NCBI RefSeq assembly: GCF_000427965.1
Contig: NZ_ATZA01000034.1
Coordinates: 4,962 to 62,725 of the forward strand
DNA from: Olivibacter sitiensis DSM 17696
Lineage (GTDB): Bacteria; Bacteroidota; Bacteroidia; Sphingobacteriales; Sphingobacteriaceae
DNA length: 57,764 nucleotides
Direction of reading: 5' to 3'
Shown: positions 6,403 through 15,724 of the stretch, one piece after another
Numbering within the stretch: position 1 is the first letter of the stretch
Layout: every line of letters starts with the position of its first letter
The notes under the pieces: generated by a model
Database searches by the model: none
Seen by the model: only the letters and a program-made list of their open reading frames with translations
Told to the model about the DNA's origin: nothing
Program-made: the position numbers and the translations under genes

Positions 6403-8814
6403 ATGATTGCGACTTCATATACTGACCCTATAGATAACACCAAACTGAGTTTTGATGATTTTAAGGCGATGGTACTCAATGACTATCGCCTGGTATGCGA
6501 GAGCCGTCAGGCTAGTTTGCTCGGGCGCAAGGAAGTGCTCACGGGCAAGGCCAAGTTTGGTATTTTTGGCGATGGCAAGGAAGTGGCACAAGTCGCTATG
6601 GCCAAGGTGTTTCGCGAGGGCGATTGGCGTTCGGGTTATTACCGCGATCAGACCTTTGCCTTTGCCACCGGCATTTCTTCCGTCTATGAGTTCTTTTCGC
6701 AGATGTATGCCAATCCGGACATCCATGCCGAGCCTGCCTCGGGCGGACGTATGATGAACGGGCATTTTGCTACGCGCCTGCTGGACGAGAAAGGGGAGTG
6801 GAAAAGCCAAATGGAAATGAAAAATTCCTCTGCCGATATCTCCACTACCGGAGGCCAGATTCCACGACTGGTAGGCTTGGCGCAGGCGTCCAAAATATAT
6901 AGAAATAACGCCGATCTTCACTATCTGACCCATTTTTCGAATACGGGCAACGAGGTGGCATTTGGCACTATCGGCAATGCTTCTACCTCTGAGGGTGTGT
7001 TTTTCGAAGCGCTCAATGCGGCTGGCGTGATGCAGATTCCCATGGTGCTGTCCGTATGGGACGACGGCTATGGCATTAGCGTGCCTGCGGCCTATCAAAC
7101 GCTCAAGGAAGATATTTCCGAAATCTTGCGCGGCTTTCAGCGTGGGGAGGACGGATTGGGCTATGAAATATTCAAGGTGAAGGGATGGGATTATCCGGGA
7201 CTATGCGAGGTATATGAAAAGGCCTCCGACATCAGTCGTCGCGAGCATGTCCCCGTGCTGATCCACGTTATCGAAATGACCCAGCCTCAGGGACATTCTA
7301 CCTCGGGCTCGCACGAAAGGTACAAGTCCGGAGAACGGCTTGCCTGGGAGAAGGAATACGACTGCAACTTGCAGATGAGACGCTGGATCATATCTTCTGG
7401 CATTGCCGAAGAGGAAGTGCTTGTGGGGATTGAACAACAGGCGAAAGAATATGTGCGTGAGGAGCAGCGCCGCGCATGGAGCGACTATGGTAAGGCTTTT
7501 CACCAAGAGGCAACGGAGGCGATAGACCTTATCCGTGCCGTAGCTTCCGAGATAGCGGAGCGCGTGGCAGATGAGTTGAGCTCGGCGGTAGAGCCTACCC
7601 AAAAGCAGATATATGCTTCCGTCAGGAAAGTGCTGCGCACCACGGTAGGGGCAGAAACGGAAGCGCGCACGCGCCTGATGGATTGGTACAGAAGGCAGCA
7701 GGGGGTGATAGCCGATCGCTATCATTCCAAACTGTTTACCGATACGGACAATGCCGTCTCCAGGCTGCAACCCGTGGCGGCCATATATGGCGATAGCCCA
7801 AAAGTGGTGGACGGCAGGGAAGTGCTGAACGCCTGCTTTGCTGCCAATTTTGAGCGCGATGCCCGTCTTTTGGCATTTGGGGAAGATGTGGGCGTGATAG
7901 GCGACGTCAATCAGGGTTTTGCTGGCTTGCAAAAGCGTTTTGGTGAGCAGCGGATATTCGATACGGGCATTCGGGAGACGACCATCGTAGGCCAAGGAAT
8001 TGGCCTGGCCTTGCGTGGCCTGAAGCCCATAGCGGAAATTCAGTATTTGGATTACTTGCTGTATGGGCTTACGGCCCTGAGCGATGATTTGGCTTGCCTC
8101 AGCTACCGTACCAAGGGGGGGCAGAAGGCGCCGGTCATTATCCGGACAAGAGGGCACCGATTGGAAGGCATCTGGCACTCGGGATCGCCCATGAGCATGA
8201 TCTTGGGTTGCCTGAGGGGGCTGCACGTATGCGTGCCCCGCAATATGACCCAGGCGGCGGGCATGTACAATGCCCTGCTGCGGTCCGATGAACCTGCACT
8301 GGTGATCGAATGCCTGAACGGCTATCGCCTCAAGGAACGTATGCCGGATAATGTGGGCGATTTTATCGTGCCCTTAGGGCAGGCAGAGGTCTTGCGAGAA
8401 GGGAGCGATATCACCGTGGTCTCCTATGGCTCCACCTTACGTGTGGTGCAAGAGGCCACATCCGAACTGGAAAGACTCAATATCCAGGTGGAGATCGTAG
8501 ATCCGCAAACCTTGCAACCTTTTGATATACATCATACGTGCGTCGCATCCTTGCAGAAGACCAATAAGCTGTTGGTGGTGGATGAGGATGTGCCGGGAGG
8601 CGCTTCCGCCTTCATATTGCAACAGATACTAGAAGTGCAAAAGGGCTATTATTATTTAGATAGCAACCCCCGCACCCTAACTGCCAAGGCACATAGGCCA
8701 CCCTATGGGTCCGATGGCGATTATTTCTCCAAACCTTCGGTAGATGATGTCGTGGAGCTGGTATACGAGATGATGCACGAGTACAATCCAGCGAAGTATC
8801 CTGCAATTTTTTAG
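6403..8814 (+). CDS. Fused alpha-beta E1 component of a 2-oxoacid dehydrogenase
   Basis: This 803-residue protein joins the two E1 subunits that are separate in most bacteria. The alpha half (about 1-440) has the thiamine-diphosphate region, with GNASTSEGVFFEALNAAG followed by VWDDGYGISVP and the phosphorylation-loop-like STSGSHERY. The beta half (about 470-803) begins with FGEDVGVIGDVNQGFAGL and includes GIRETTIVGQGIGLALRG and the C-terminal transketolase segment SYGSTLRVV. It would decarboxylate branched-chain 2-oxoacids or pyruvate and pass the acyl group to an E2. Fused E1 proteins of this kind are common in Bacteroidota. No E2 or E3 gene is nearby, so the partner must lie elsewhere. Substrate choice is inference. 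Confidence 0.88.
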   Translation: MIATSYTDPIDNTKLSFDDFKAMVLNDYRLVCESRQASLLGRKEVLTGKAKFGIFGDGKEVAQVAMAKVFREGDWRSGYYRDQTFAFATGISSVYEFFSQMYANPDIHAEPASGGRMMNGHFATRLLDEKGEWKSQMEMKNSSADISTTGGQIPRLVGLAQASKIYRNNADLHYLTHFSNTGNEVAFGTIGNASTSEGVFFEALNAAGVMQIPMVLSVWDDGYGISVPAAYQTLKEDISEILRGFQRGEDGLGYEIFKVKGWDYPGLCEVYEKASDISRREHVPVLIHVIEMTQPQGHSTSGSHERYKSGERLAWEKEYDCNLQMRRWIISSGIAEEEVLVGIEQQAKEYVREEQRRAWSDYGKAFHQEATEAIDLIRAVASEIAERVADELSSAVEPTQKQIYASVRKVLRTTVGAETEARTRLMDWYRRQQGVIADRYHSKLFTDTDNAVSRLQPVAAIYGDSPKVVDGREVLNACFAANFERDARLLAFGEDVGVIGDVNQGFAGLQKRFGEQRIFDTGIRETTIVGQGIGLALRGLKPIAEIQYLDYLLYGLTALSDDLACLSYRTKGGQKAPVIIRTRGHRLEGIWHSGSPMSMILGCLRGLHVCVPRNMTQAAGMYNALLRSDEPALVIECLNGYRLKERMPDNVGDFIVPLGQAEVLREGSDITVVSYGSTLRVVQEATSELERLNIQVEIVDPQTLQPFDIHHTCVASLQKTNKLLVVDEDVPGGASAFILQQILEVQKGYYYLDSNPRTLTAKAHRPPYGSDGDYFSKPSVDDVVELVYEMMHEYNPAKYPAIF

Positions 8815-8819
8815 TAATA

Positions 8820-8903
8820 AGTTTTACGTTATAAGTTTTACGTTATAAGTTTTAAAAAGCCTAAGTCACCGCATTTAATACTTATTACTTATAACGTAAA
8901 ACT
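8820..8903. terminator. Bidirectional hairpin built from a tandem repeat
   Basis: A 17-base block beginning AGTTTTACG occurs twice, overlapping by 3 bases (8820-8836 and 8834-8850). Its exact reverse complement stands at 8887-8903. The hairpin sits between two convergent genes and could stop transcription from either side. Confidence 0.65.
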
Positions 8904-8916
8904 CAACAAGGTGCCG

Positions 8917-9627
8917 CTAAAAATTGGGCTTCAATAGGTACTTGTCGTAGAACCTAAATATATGTTCGGTGGCTTCCTCGGCAGTGTCTACTACGCGGTA
9001 GAGATTGAGGTCTTCCTCATTTATCTTTCCTTCGCCCAGCATCTTTTGCTCTATCCACTCAAACAGGCCGCTGAAAAAGCTTTTCCCCACAAATACAATG
9101 GGGAAGCGGGCGATCTTGCCGGTTTGTATCAGTGTAATGGCCTCAAATAGTTCGTCCATGGTGCCAAAGCCACCAGGCAATATGATATAGCCCTGTGAAT
9201 ATTTCATGAACATCACCTTGCGCACGAAAAAATAGTTGAACTCGATCAATTTGTCCCGATCGATGTATTTGTTGTGAAACTGTTCGAAAGGGAGGTCTAT
9301 ATTGAGGCCAACGGATTTTCCTCCTGCCTCATATGCCCCTTTGTTGGCAGCTTCCATGATGCCGGGGCCGCCACCGGAGATGACGCCATAACCACGTTCG
9401 GTAAGCAATTTGGCACATTGTTCGGCCATCTTGTAGTCGTGATGCTCCCTCGATGTCCTGGCAGAACCAAAGATCGAAACACAAGGGCCTATCCGGGCTA
9501 ACTTCTCAAATCCTTCAACAAACTCGGCCATGATCTTGAAGATCTGCCAAGAGTCTTTCACCTTTATTTCCTGCCAAGTTTTGTTTTCGAATGCCTTTCG
9601 TATTTTGTCTTCGTTCGTATTAATCAT
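8917..9627 (-). CDS. LOG family protein (TIGR00730)
   Basis: This Rossmann-fold protein of the lysine decarboxylase-like LOG family has about 236 residues from Met at 9627. The diagnostic motifs are SGGGPGIMEAANKGA and, about 70 residues later, PGGFGTMDEL. Family members hydrolyse cytokinin-type or other nucleoside 5'-monophosphates to release the base. The motifs GGGxGxME and PGGxGTxxE are both intact. The frame is open back to 9675, but the extra 16 residues do not look like the family, so the internal ATG is preferred. Confidence 0.85.
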   Translation of the reverse strand: MINTNEDKIRKAFENKTWQEIKVKDSWQIFKIMAEFVEGFEKLARIGPCVSIFGSARTSREHHDYKMAEQCAKLLTERGYGVISGGGPGIMEAANKGAYEAGGKSVGLNIDLPFEQFHNKYIDRDKLIEFNYFFVRKVMFMKYSQGYIILPGGFGTMDELFEAITLIQTGKIARFPIVFVGKSFFSGLFEWIEQKMLGEGKINEEDLNLYRVVDTAEEATEHIFRFYDKYLLKPNF

Positions 9628-9957
9628 ATGGTGCAAATTAGCTCTTTTTGATGTCCTATGGCTGGATATATCCATGATCTATCGCCGCTAATGTAATAAA
9701 ATATTGCAATATGAAAGGCAGTCTCCATCGATTGTTATTTGGCGTAAAAAACGAATGCAGATGCTGCCAAGCAATAAAAATGCGCTTTGTCATTGTGTTT
9801 ATTGTTGATAATGAATATATTTGGGTGTAATTCTTATTGCACCCTAATTCTGTCCCTAAGAAAAACATAGTCGGTTTAGAAGGCCCTCAGGCCTTATCTG
9901 GTATTGTGTGTCTGGATATCATGTTCTGCATTGTTTGATTAATTTAAATATGTCGTT

Positions 9958-11487
9958 ATGAAATCTTTACAAACTCTTTTTAGCTGCCTGTGCGGCTATT
10001 GCATCATTTCTTGCTTAGTAGGCTGTAAACGTGTAGACCCGGTCGGTTTATCCTTGGAGGAAGAGCATTTGGTGAGTTTTCGGCTCTCGGGCTTTCAGGC
10101 GGAGGTGACGCCACTTTCTGTAGCCCGTTCGGGTGCGATGGCGAAAGTGGCCAATGTGCCATCTGGGATGGGAATGATAGCGCTCAAGAATGTACAACCC
10201 AGCTTGGAACCCCAGCACCTGTATTACTGGTCGTTCAATGAGGAGAATTTGGTGCCCGATGTGGCTGTGAATGAGGATGGGGCAAAGATTGAGTTTGAGG
10301 CAAACAATATGAATACCAACTTTGCCGCCGGTTTTGCACTGGCGCCATACGAAGCGGGTTGGGCATTAAGTATCACAGGTGTGAGATGGATCGAAGTGAG
10401 TTTACCCATTAAGGACGTGACTTCGCTGACGAGCATTGCATTTGATGTGAGCAGTTCTGGTACAGGACCCAAGGACTTCTCCATTTCCTATTCTGTGGAC
10501 GATGGTTTAACATACGAAATGCTGAGCGCTACTAATCAGTTTGCGAATATGGGTGCACAGGCAAGAAACTCCTATAGCTTTGACCTGAGTACCCTTTCGC
10601 AGCTTATGGATCAGAAATTGCTGCGCATGAAGCTGGAGTTTTCGGCAGGGGATAGGGAAGGTGCAGGCGATTATAACGCAAACAGCGGCGTCATCCGACT
10701 GGACAACATTCGCCTTACGGGTGTGTACGATGGGGAGAGCGGCGGTGAAGACATCTCCGAACCCAGCATCTTGCAGTATTATGTTTTTTCGCAAGCAGAT
10801 GGAAGTATAGTGGAAGCACAGCAATTGCCACTGACCGAGCTGAGCGATGGGATACTGGCATTGAAATTGAAAAAGGGAAATTACAAGATCTTGCTGTTAG
10901 CCTATCATTCGCCAGTGGGCATCCTCCTGCCCAATGGCATAAGCAATGCCAATGAATTTTACTTTGGTCAGCATTTTGACGACCGCAGGGCGATCAGCTA
11001 TGCTCTGTTATTAGATGATTTTGCGGTGGGCGATACGGACAGGCAAGAGGCTGCAGTCTTGAGAAGGTGCTATAGTTTGGTGGAGTTTCAGTTTACCGAT
11101 CAGCCCGATGACTTGCTGGCCGTCAAGAAAATCATGCTCACGAGGATCCATGCCAATTATTTATATGTGCCTTTTGGTACACCTGGCACCTTGCCTGTTT
11201 CTGATGCGCAGTCCATTAGCTTTGGCAATTTTTCCGAATTGGCCGATTATCAGATTAAGCTGCATCAGTTTCTGGGCTTAGTGGGCGAGCCTCGGGATGT
11301 GAGCTACGAACTTTCGGCCTTTGCCGCAGATGGAAGTTTGCTGAATAGCGTGACGGTGGACAAAGAAATTCCAAACAATGTGCGTCTGCTCTTTACCGGT
11401 AGCCTGCTGGGCGATGTCGGTAGGACAAACGGTTTTGATATCGGGCTGGACAGCGACTGGGACGAAACGTTGGAAAGTGAATTTTGA
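9958..11487 (+). CDS. Large lipoprotein with putative jelly-roll domain
   Basis: This 509-residue protein has a lipoprotein signal, with a lipobox LVGC ending at Cys23. The middle part (about 95-260) reads like a carbohydrate-binding or choice-of-anchor beta-sandwich: YYWSFNEENLVPDV, then alternating hydrophobic strands such as SIAFDVSSSGTGPKDFSISY and the closing VIRLDNIRLTGV. The C-terminal part (about 270-509) has no motif I recognise, but its strand-rich pattern suggests another beta domain. Several Bacteroidota surface lipoproteins share this layout. The gene is alone, with 330 bases of upstream region, and is convergent with the next gene at a distance of only 18 bases. Confidence 0.75.
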   Translation: MKSLQTLFSCLCGYCIISCLVGCKRVDPVGLSLEEEHLVSFRLSGFQAEVTPLSVARSGAMAKVANVPSGMGMIALKNVQPSLEPQHLYYWSFNEENLVPDVAVNEDGAKIEFEANNMNTNFAAGFALAPYEAGWALSITGVRWIEVSLPIKDVTSLTSIAFDVSSSGTGPKDFSISYSVDDGLTYEMLSATNQFANMGAQARNSYSFDLSTLSQLMDQKLLRMKLEFSAGDREGAGDYNANSGVIRLDNIRLTGVYDGESGGEDISEPSILQYYVFSQADGSIVEAQQLPLTELSDGILALKLKKGNYKILLLAYHSPVGILLPNGISNANEFYFGQHFDDRRAISYALLLDDFAVGDTDRQEAAVLRRCYSLVEFQFTDQPDDLLAVKKIMLTRIHANYLYVPFGTPGTLPVSDAQSISFGNFSELADYQIKLHQFLGLVGEPRDVSYELSAFAADGSLLNSVTVDKEIPNNVRLLFTGSLLGDVGRTNGFDIGLDSDWDETLESEF

Positions 11488-11505
11488 TAGGTCGTCTTGC
11501 ACATT

Positions 11506-12138
11506 CTAATCTTCCAGCGACTGAAAGGGGATATAAGTGGCGCCAGTTTCCAGCTTAGGGTCATGTATGATGATGGCTTTGCATATGAGGTCGGCATTGA
11601 GCTCGAAACCTATTCCCTGATCCGTACCGTAAGTGACATAAGGTATGCCCTTGCGCTCAAAAGTATTCAGCTTTTGGGCCTGGGGATATACCTGCATAAC
11701 CTCTTCGAGATTCGCTCCCACATGGAGGCCCTCTTCCGTAGCAAAAGCCGGAGAGGTTACCCTGATTTGCTGTACGCGACTTGTTTCGTCATCGCCTCCC
11801 ATGTTTCTGCTGGCAAAGATGTTCAGTTGGTTTCGTTCGCCGCGATATTGCCCATACCAAGTGGAAAGGGATTTGCCCATGGCGGCATCGCCCGCGTCAG
11901 GCTTCCCCAGCGAGGCAAAGACTATGCTGTCTGCTTCTCCAATGGATATTTTTCCCGCAGAGCGACCAGGTATTAGCAGCCAGGCGCTGTCTTGCCGCGT
12001 GCTGTCTGCTTTTTGTGTTATTTCCTCTTTATCCCTTTGTTCATTCCTGTCCGATTTGCCCTGGCAAGATGCCCAGGCGAAAGCGATGAAAGCCATAAGT
12101 GCTATGATGCCATAGACGGACGATTTCCTGTTGTTCAT
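11506..12138 (-). CDS. Lipoprotein, function unknown
   Basis: This 210-residue protein has a hydrophobic leader and the lipobox WASC (Cys25). A charged, low-complexity linker (about 28-50) follows, then a folded region that starts LLIPGRSAGKISIGEADS. The pattern SIGEADSIVFASLGKPDAG and a second HVGANLEEVMQVYPQAQKL half look like two copies of a small module with a G-x-x-x-x-x-V-x-x-x-x-G/P pattern, similar to SmpA/OmlA-like repeats. The function is unknown. It follows tcdA on the same strand after 27 bases and could share its transcript. Confidence 0.72.
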   Translation of the reverse strand: MNNRKSSVYGIIALMAFIAFAWASCQGKSDRNEQRDKEEITQKADSTRQDSAWLLIPGRSAGKISIGEADSIVFASLGKPDAGDAAMGKSLSTWYGQYRGERNQLNIFASRNMGGDDETSRVQQIRVTSPAFATEEGLHVGANLEEVMQVYPQAQKLNTFERKGIPYVTYGTDQGIGFELNADLICKAIIIHDPKLETGATYIPFQSLED

Positions 12139-12165
12139 GTGAATGCCTATTCTTGTTCACATAGG

Positions 12166-12939
12166 TTACAGATCTGCGCCATGTTTTGTTTGGACCCAGC
12201 TTAGCTTGGTGGGGAGCGGCTGCTCTATTAAATCCCTGATGGCTACCGATGCTACCGTGGCCCCGAAAGTAGCCGGCATATAGGACATGGTGCCATAGGC
12301 AGATTTCTTGAAGTTGCTGCCATCGGTATAGATCAAGGAATTTTTGTCTGGCAGCTCGGTAGAAAAAACCGTCTTGATGCCCGTGTATATTTTATTCTTT
12401 TTCAGCTTTTTTCTTATATGCCGTGCCAATTTGCAGTTATATGTATTGGAGATATCGGCCACCTGCAGCTTGGTGGGATCCATCTTTCCGCCTGCCCCCA
12501 TAGAGCTTACAAAGGGAATTTTTCTTTCGAAGGCTTGCCTCATAAAGAACAGTTTGGGCGTCACGCTGTCGATGGCATCGATGGCGTAATGAGGACCATA
12601 ATCCAGTAGTTGCCCGATCTTGTCTGGTGTGATAAATTCTTGTACCACGGTCAGCTTAATCTCTGGGTTGATAGCCTTCAGGCGTTCGGCCATCCATAGG
12701 ACTTTGGACTGTCCGTGTGTGGTGGCCAGTGCCGGCAGCTGACGGTTGCGGTTGCTTGGATCCACCATGTCGCCATCGACGATAGTCATCTCTCCCACGC
12801 CATTACGACAGAGAAATTCGGCCGCAAAAGAGCCCACGCCCCCAAGGCCCAGCACCATTACGTGGCACTTGGCGAGTTTTTCCAGTTTTTCCCTTCCTAT
12901 GATTGCTTCCGTCCTCGAAAGCCAAGATAAGTCATTCAT
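12166..12939 (-). CDS. tcdA: tRNA threonylcarbamoyladenosine dehydratase (TcdA)
   Basis: This 257-residue ThiF/E1-like enzyme would cyclise t6A to ct6A at position 37 of ANN-reading tRNAs using ATP. The nucleotide-binding glycine motif is GLGGVGSFAAE (about residues 32-42), with DGDMVDPSNRNRQ following at about 55-67. The later segment MGAGGKMDPTKL and the C-terminal YGTMSYMPATFG match the TcdA (CsdL) branch rather than ThiF or MoeB. Zinc cysteine pairs typical of MoeB are absent. The TatD-type gene lies 31 bases upstream on the same strand, so these genes probably form one operon. Confidence 0.88.
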   Translation of the reverse strand: MNDLSWLSRTEAIIGREKLEKLAKCHVMVLGLGGVGSFAAEFLCRNGVGEMTIVDGDMVDPSNRNRQLPALATTHGQSKVLWMAERLKAINPEIKLTVVQEFITPDKIGQLLDYGPHYAIDAIDSVTPKLFFMRQAFERKIPFVSSMGAGGKMDPTKLQVADISNTYNCKLARHIRKKLKKNKIYTGIKTVFSTELPDKNSLIYTDGSNFKKSAYGTMSYMPATFGATVASVAIRDLIEQPLPTKLSWVQTKHGADL

Positions 12940-12970
12940 TGCTTTGGTACTTTTTTATTGAGTATATAGT

Positions 12971-13648
12971 TTAGTTGTTGAATAGCCGAGCGAAGTTTTC
13001 TTGTATAGTCTCCTGCGTAGTGATTAGCTTTTCTTTCCTGATGGCAGAGGCCGCTTGGTATATGTTGCGAATGTCGATTTCCTTATCGTCACTTTCTAGG
13101 AATAGCTGTGCGCTGGGAGTTTTCGACAGGGATTCGCTTTTGTTGGCATGGAGGATAGAGGTCCCGTAGGAAAGATAGTATCCTTTGTCCAAAATCTGCT
13201 TGGCGAGTTCCCATTTCTTATTGAAACCATGAAAAATGACCGACGTGGAGAAGGATTGCTCTTCTAAGATCTTCAATACCTCATGATGGGCTTTTACGCA
13301 ATGGATAATAAGTGGCTTCCCCAGCTTTTTTGCCAATTGTATCTGTCTGATGAATACCTCCTCCTGAAAGTGCCATTCCGTATCACATACCTTGTCCAGC
13401 CCGCATTCGCCTATGGCCAGTACCTCTTCTTGTTGAGCAGCCCGCCCCATGGCCTTGATGTCTTGTTCCCACAGGTCTGCCTGAACAAACCAAGGGTGGA
13501 TGCCCATGGAAAAGTAAAGGTGGCGCTGTTGGGCCAAAGGGTTGAGGTAGTTGCTTGCTACGTTATAGATGGCAATGAGATCTTCCGAGCTATTGGCACG
13601 GTGCGTGTGCACATCTATATAGAAAGGTTTTTCGCTGAACTCAAACAT
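12971..13648 (-). CDS. TatD family hydrolase
   Basis: This metal-dependent amidohydrolase-fold protein of the TatD family has about 225 residues. Metal ligand motifs are visible in order: DVHTHRA near the N terminus, GIHPWF, GECGLDK, HCVKAH, HGFNKK and a final ESDDKE. TatD proteins act as 3'-5' DNases or related phosphodiesterases. I prefer the ATG at 13648 (MFEFSEKPFYIDVHTH) over the longer one at 13666, because family members begin close to the DVHTH strand. The tcdA gene follows after 31 bases. Confidence 0.85.
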   Translation of the reverse strand: MFEFSEKPFYIDVHTHRANSSEDLIAIYNVASNYLNPLAQQRHLYFSMGIHPWFVQADLWEQDIKAMGRAAQQEEVLAIGECGLDKVCDTEWHFQEEVFIRQIQLAKKLGKPLIIHCVKAHHEVLKILEEQSFSTSVIFHGFNKKWELAKQILDKGYYLSYGTSILHANKSESLSKTPSAQLFLESDDKEIDIRNIYQAASAIRKEKLITTQETIQENFARLFNN

Positions 13649-13745
13649 TGGGATGCAAATCTCCAAAAAAAATGTGTTTCCCCGAAATGATGTTTTTTTG
13701 CATCAGGCTCACTAAGTATGTTCCTTAGATTGAGGGTATTGGAGC

Positions 13746-14033
13746 TTAACTTTTCTTGTCGGAGTGCCCCAAGGGCTTATCTGGACTGACGTGATCCCGC
13801 ACGGTTTGCTTCAATAGTTTCACTTCCGGAAATTGTCCGTCTCTTTTTCTGTCAAAAAGTAAGATGCTATCGTTGAGCGTGATGGTGTACCGGCCGCTTA
13901 CCAAACTGGGTTTCAGGCTCACTTCTTCCAGCTCATCGGTAAAGGTGGATAGCAGCTCTTGGGCCATATAGGCCGCTCGTAGCATCCAACCGCATTTGGG
14001 GCAGTATTCGATGGTTATCTTGTCTTTTTTCAC
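13746..14033 (-). CDS. SelT/SelW/SelH-like redox protein
   Basis: This 95-residue protein of the Rdx family has a thioredoxin-like fold and a CPKC redox motif at its first beta-strand turn. The family glycine-arginine segment SGRYTITLND follows. The cysteine that is selenocysteine in animal SelW is an ordinary Cys here, with no in-frame TGA. The start codon appears to be GTG at 14033; no better ATG lies upstream in frame. It is a single gene, with about 100 bases between its stop and the TatD-type gene. Confidence 0.85.
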   Translation of the reverse strand: MKKDKITIEYCPKCGWMLRAAYMAQELLSTFTDELEEVSLKPSLVSGRYTITLNDSILLFDRKRDGQFPEVKLLKQTVRDHVSPDKPLGHSDKKS

Positions 14034-14525
14034 GGTATATTTTTGGGTGCCCAGAATTTTATTGTCCTTGTTGTTTTATGTGTTCACAAAAATAGGGATT
14101 TATTTCGACCCTTTTTTATTTGCGATAACTGATGCGAGTTTCGGCGTAATAGCCTGGTGCAACGGGCTAACTCGTGCCTAACATAGATCCAAGCCTATAG
14201 CTTGGTAAAAGTGAATTGGATCAAGGATTGCTTTTTGTTGCCTTTGATCGTGTCTGGCAGGGGACAATCCAAATTGTCGCTATGCGTCGTTTCGGAAGCT
14301 GGAAGCTTCTTTTTATTGATTGGCCCAAGCTAGGCCATCGCTCTTTCCTGCCCCGAAGCTTGAGCCAGTATTCGTGCGCTAACTCGTGCCTAACATAGAT
14401 CCAAGCCTATAGCTTGGTAAAAGTGAATTTGGAATACGCCCGTCTGGTTCCATCACTTTTTGTATATTAGCGGCATGGTGCTGTGAGGGGAACGAACCCT
14501 CAATCAATTATGACTAAATTGCTAT
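14034..14525. repeat. Gene-free stretch with a pair of 52-bp direct repeats
   Basis: A 52-base block at 14166-14217 recurs without a mismatch at 14378-14429. It begins GCTAACTCGTGCC and ends AAAGTGAATT. Inside each copy CCAAGC and GCTTGG form a perfect 6-bp hairpin around CTATA. The 160 bases between the copies contain more GAAGCTT and CAAGCT pieces but no gene. Nothing here resembles an insertion sequence end. Confidence 0.75.
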
Positions 14526-15719
14526 ATGGGAACTCGCCCTTATATGTTCGTTTTATTGGTATTGACGGCATTCGTCGCAGTGGTGGTGCAGTGCAGCCAA
14601 CTGGAGAAGAAAAAGGACCCTCGGGGTACCGCCTACGCGGGCAGCACCGCATGTGTTTCCTGTCATCGGGACATAGCGCATTCCTTTGCGCACAATGCAC
14701 ATTTTAACACCTCCCGGCTATTGGAAACGGCTGCCTCCATAGACAGCCTCCATCTTCCCGAAGGGCAATTTATATTCAATGAGCATACCAAGGTAGGCAT
14801 AGAGCGGCGTGGAGATGGGCTATACCAAATAGCCTATGTCAATGGCAAAGAGGTGAAGGCAGAACGAATAGATGTCTCCTTCGGATCGGGAAAGGTGGCC
14901 TATACCTTTGCCTTTTGGTACGATCATAAACTAGTGCAGATGCCCCTGAACTATCATACGGGAGAGCAACAATGGGTGAACAGCCCCGGTTATCCAAGCG
15001 ATCAGATTTACTTTGGCAGGTATATCATTGCGCGCTGCCTGGAATGCCACGGTTCTTTTGCAGACAAAAGGCTGGTGAAAACCGAGCAGTTTACCGTGGA
15101 AGAGGAATTTGACAAAGCATCGCTCATTGCGGGGATAGATTGTGAGCGCTGCCATGGCCCAGCAGCGCAGCATGTGGCTTTTCATGAAGAAAATCCAAAA
15201 GAAAAACAGCCAAAATATATAGCTAGCTATCAAGCGCTGTCCGTCAACAGAAAAATGGATATGTGCGGCATATGTCATTCGGGTATTGAATTTCAGAGCC
15301 TGGATCCGATATTCTATTTTAAGCCTGGCGACACTTTGAGAAGCTTGCCGCAGTTCAGCGATTATATGGGCGAAGATCCGGACGTGCATGGCAAACAGGT
15401 ACAATTGCTCAAGGCAAGTAAATGCTATAAAATAGGCAAGCTGGATTGCACTTCCTGCCATGACATACATCAGGATAAAAAAAGCAGTTTGCAAGCCTAT
15501 ACCCAGCAATGTATCAGTTGCCACCAAGATTTCAACAGCCTGCATACAAACCTTTCTCCAAAAAATAAGGCCTCACTGGCCGATAACTGCATCGACTGCC
15601 ATATGCCTATCAAGGAATCCAGGGACATCGGGTTCCAGAAGAGCGGCACAAAGGAAAAGATACCTTACTGGCAGCATACGCACCGCATTGCGGTGTATAG
15701 GGAGCTGGTCGGTAATTAA
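14526..15719 (+). CDS. Seven-haem c-type cytochrome, envelope anchored
   Basis: This 397-residue protein has an N-terminal hydrophobic segment ending VVQC (Cys23), suggesting a lipoprotein or membrane anchor, and seven CxxCH haem c sites: CVSCH, CLECH, CERCH, CGICH, CTSCH, CISCH and CIDCH. The spacing, with a long gap after the first site (about 130 residues) and a cluster at the end, resembles the cytochrome c554/NrfA-like multihaem group. A periplasmic electron-transfer role is likely, but the partner is unknown. No reductase or cytochrome maturation gene is adjacent. It is convergent with the TonB-type receptor gene, with 5 bases between the stop codons. Confidence 0.85.
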   Translation: MGTRPYMFVLLVLTAFVAVVVQCSQLEKKKDPRGTAYAGSTACVSCHRDIAHSFAHNAHFNTSRLLETAASIDSLHLPEGQFIFNEHTKVGIERRGDGLYQIAYVNGKEVKAERIDVSFGSGKVAYTFAFWYDHKLVQMPLNYHTGEQQWVNSPGYPSDQIYFGRYIIARCLECHGSFADKRLVKTEQFTVEEEFDKASLIAGIDCERCHGPAAQHVAFHEENPKEKQPKYIASYQALSVNRKMDMCGICHSGIEFQSLDPIFYFKPGDTLRSLPQFSDYMGEDPDVHGKQVQLLKASKCYKIGKLDCTSCHDIHQDKKSSLQAYTQQCISCHQDFNSLHTNLSPKNKASLADNCIDCHMPIKESRDIGFQKSGTKEKIPYWQHTHRIAVYRELVGN

Positions 15720-15724
15720 TGTCC

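Noticed and set aside
13746-14033. Selenoprotein candidate (SelW-like)
   Set aside because: The motif is CPKC with ordinary cysteines and there is no in-frame TGA.
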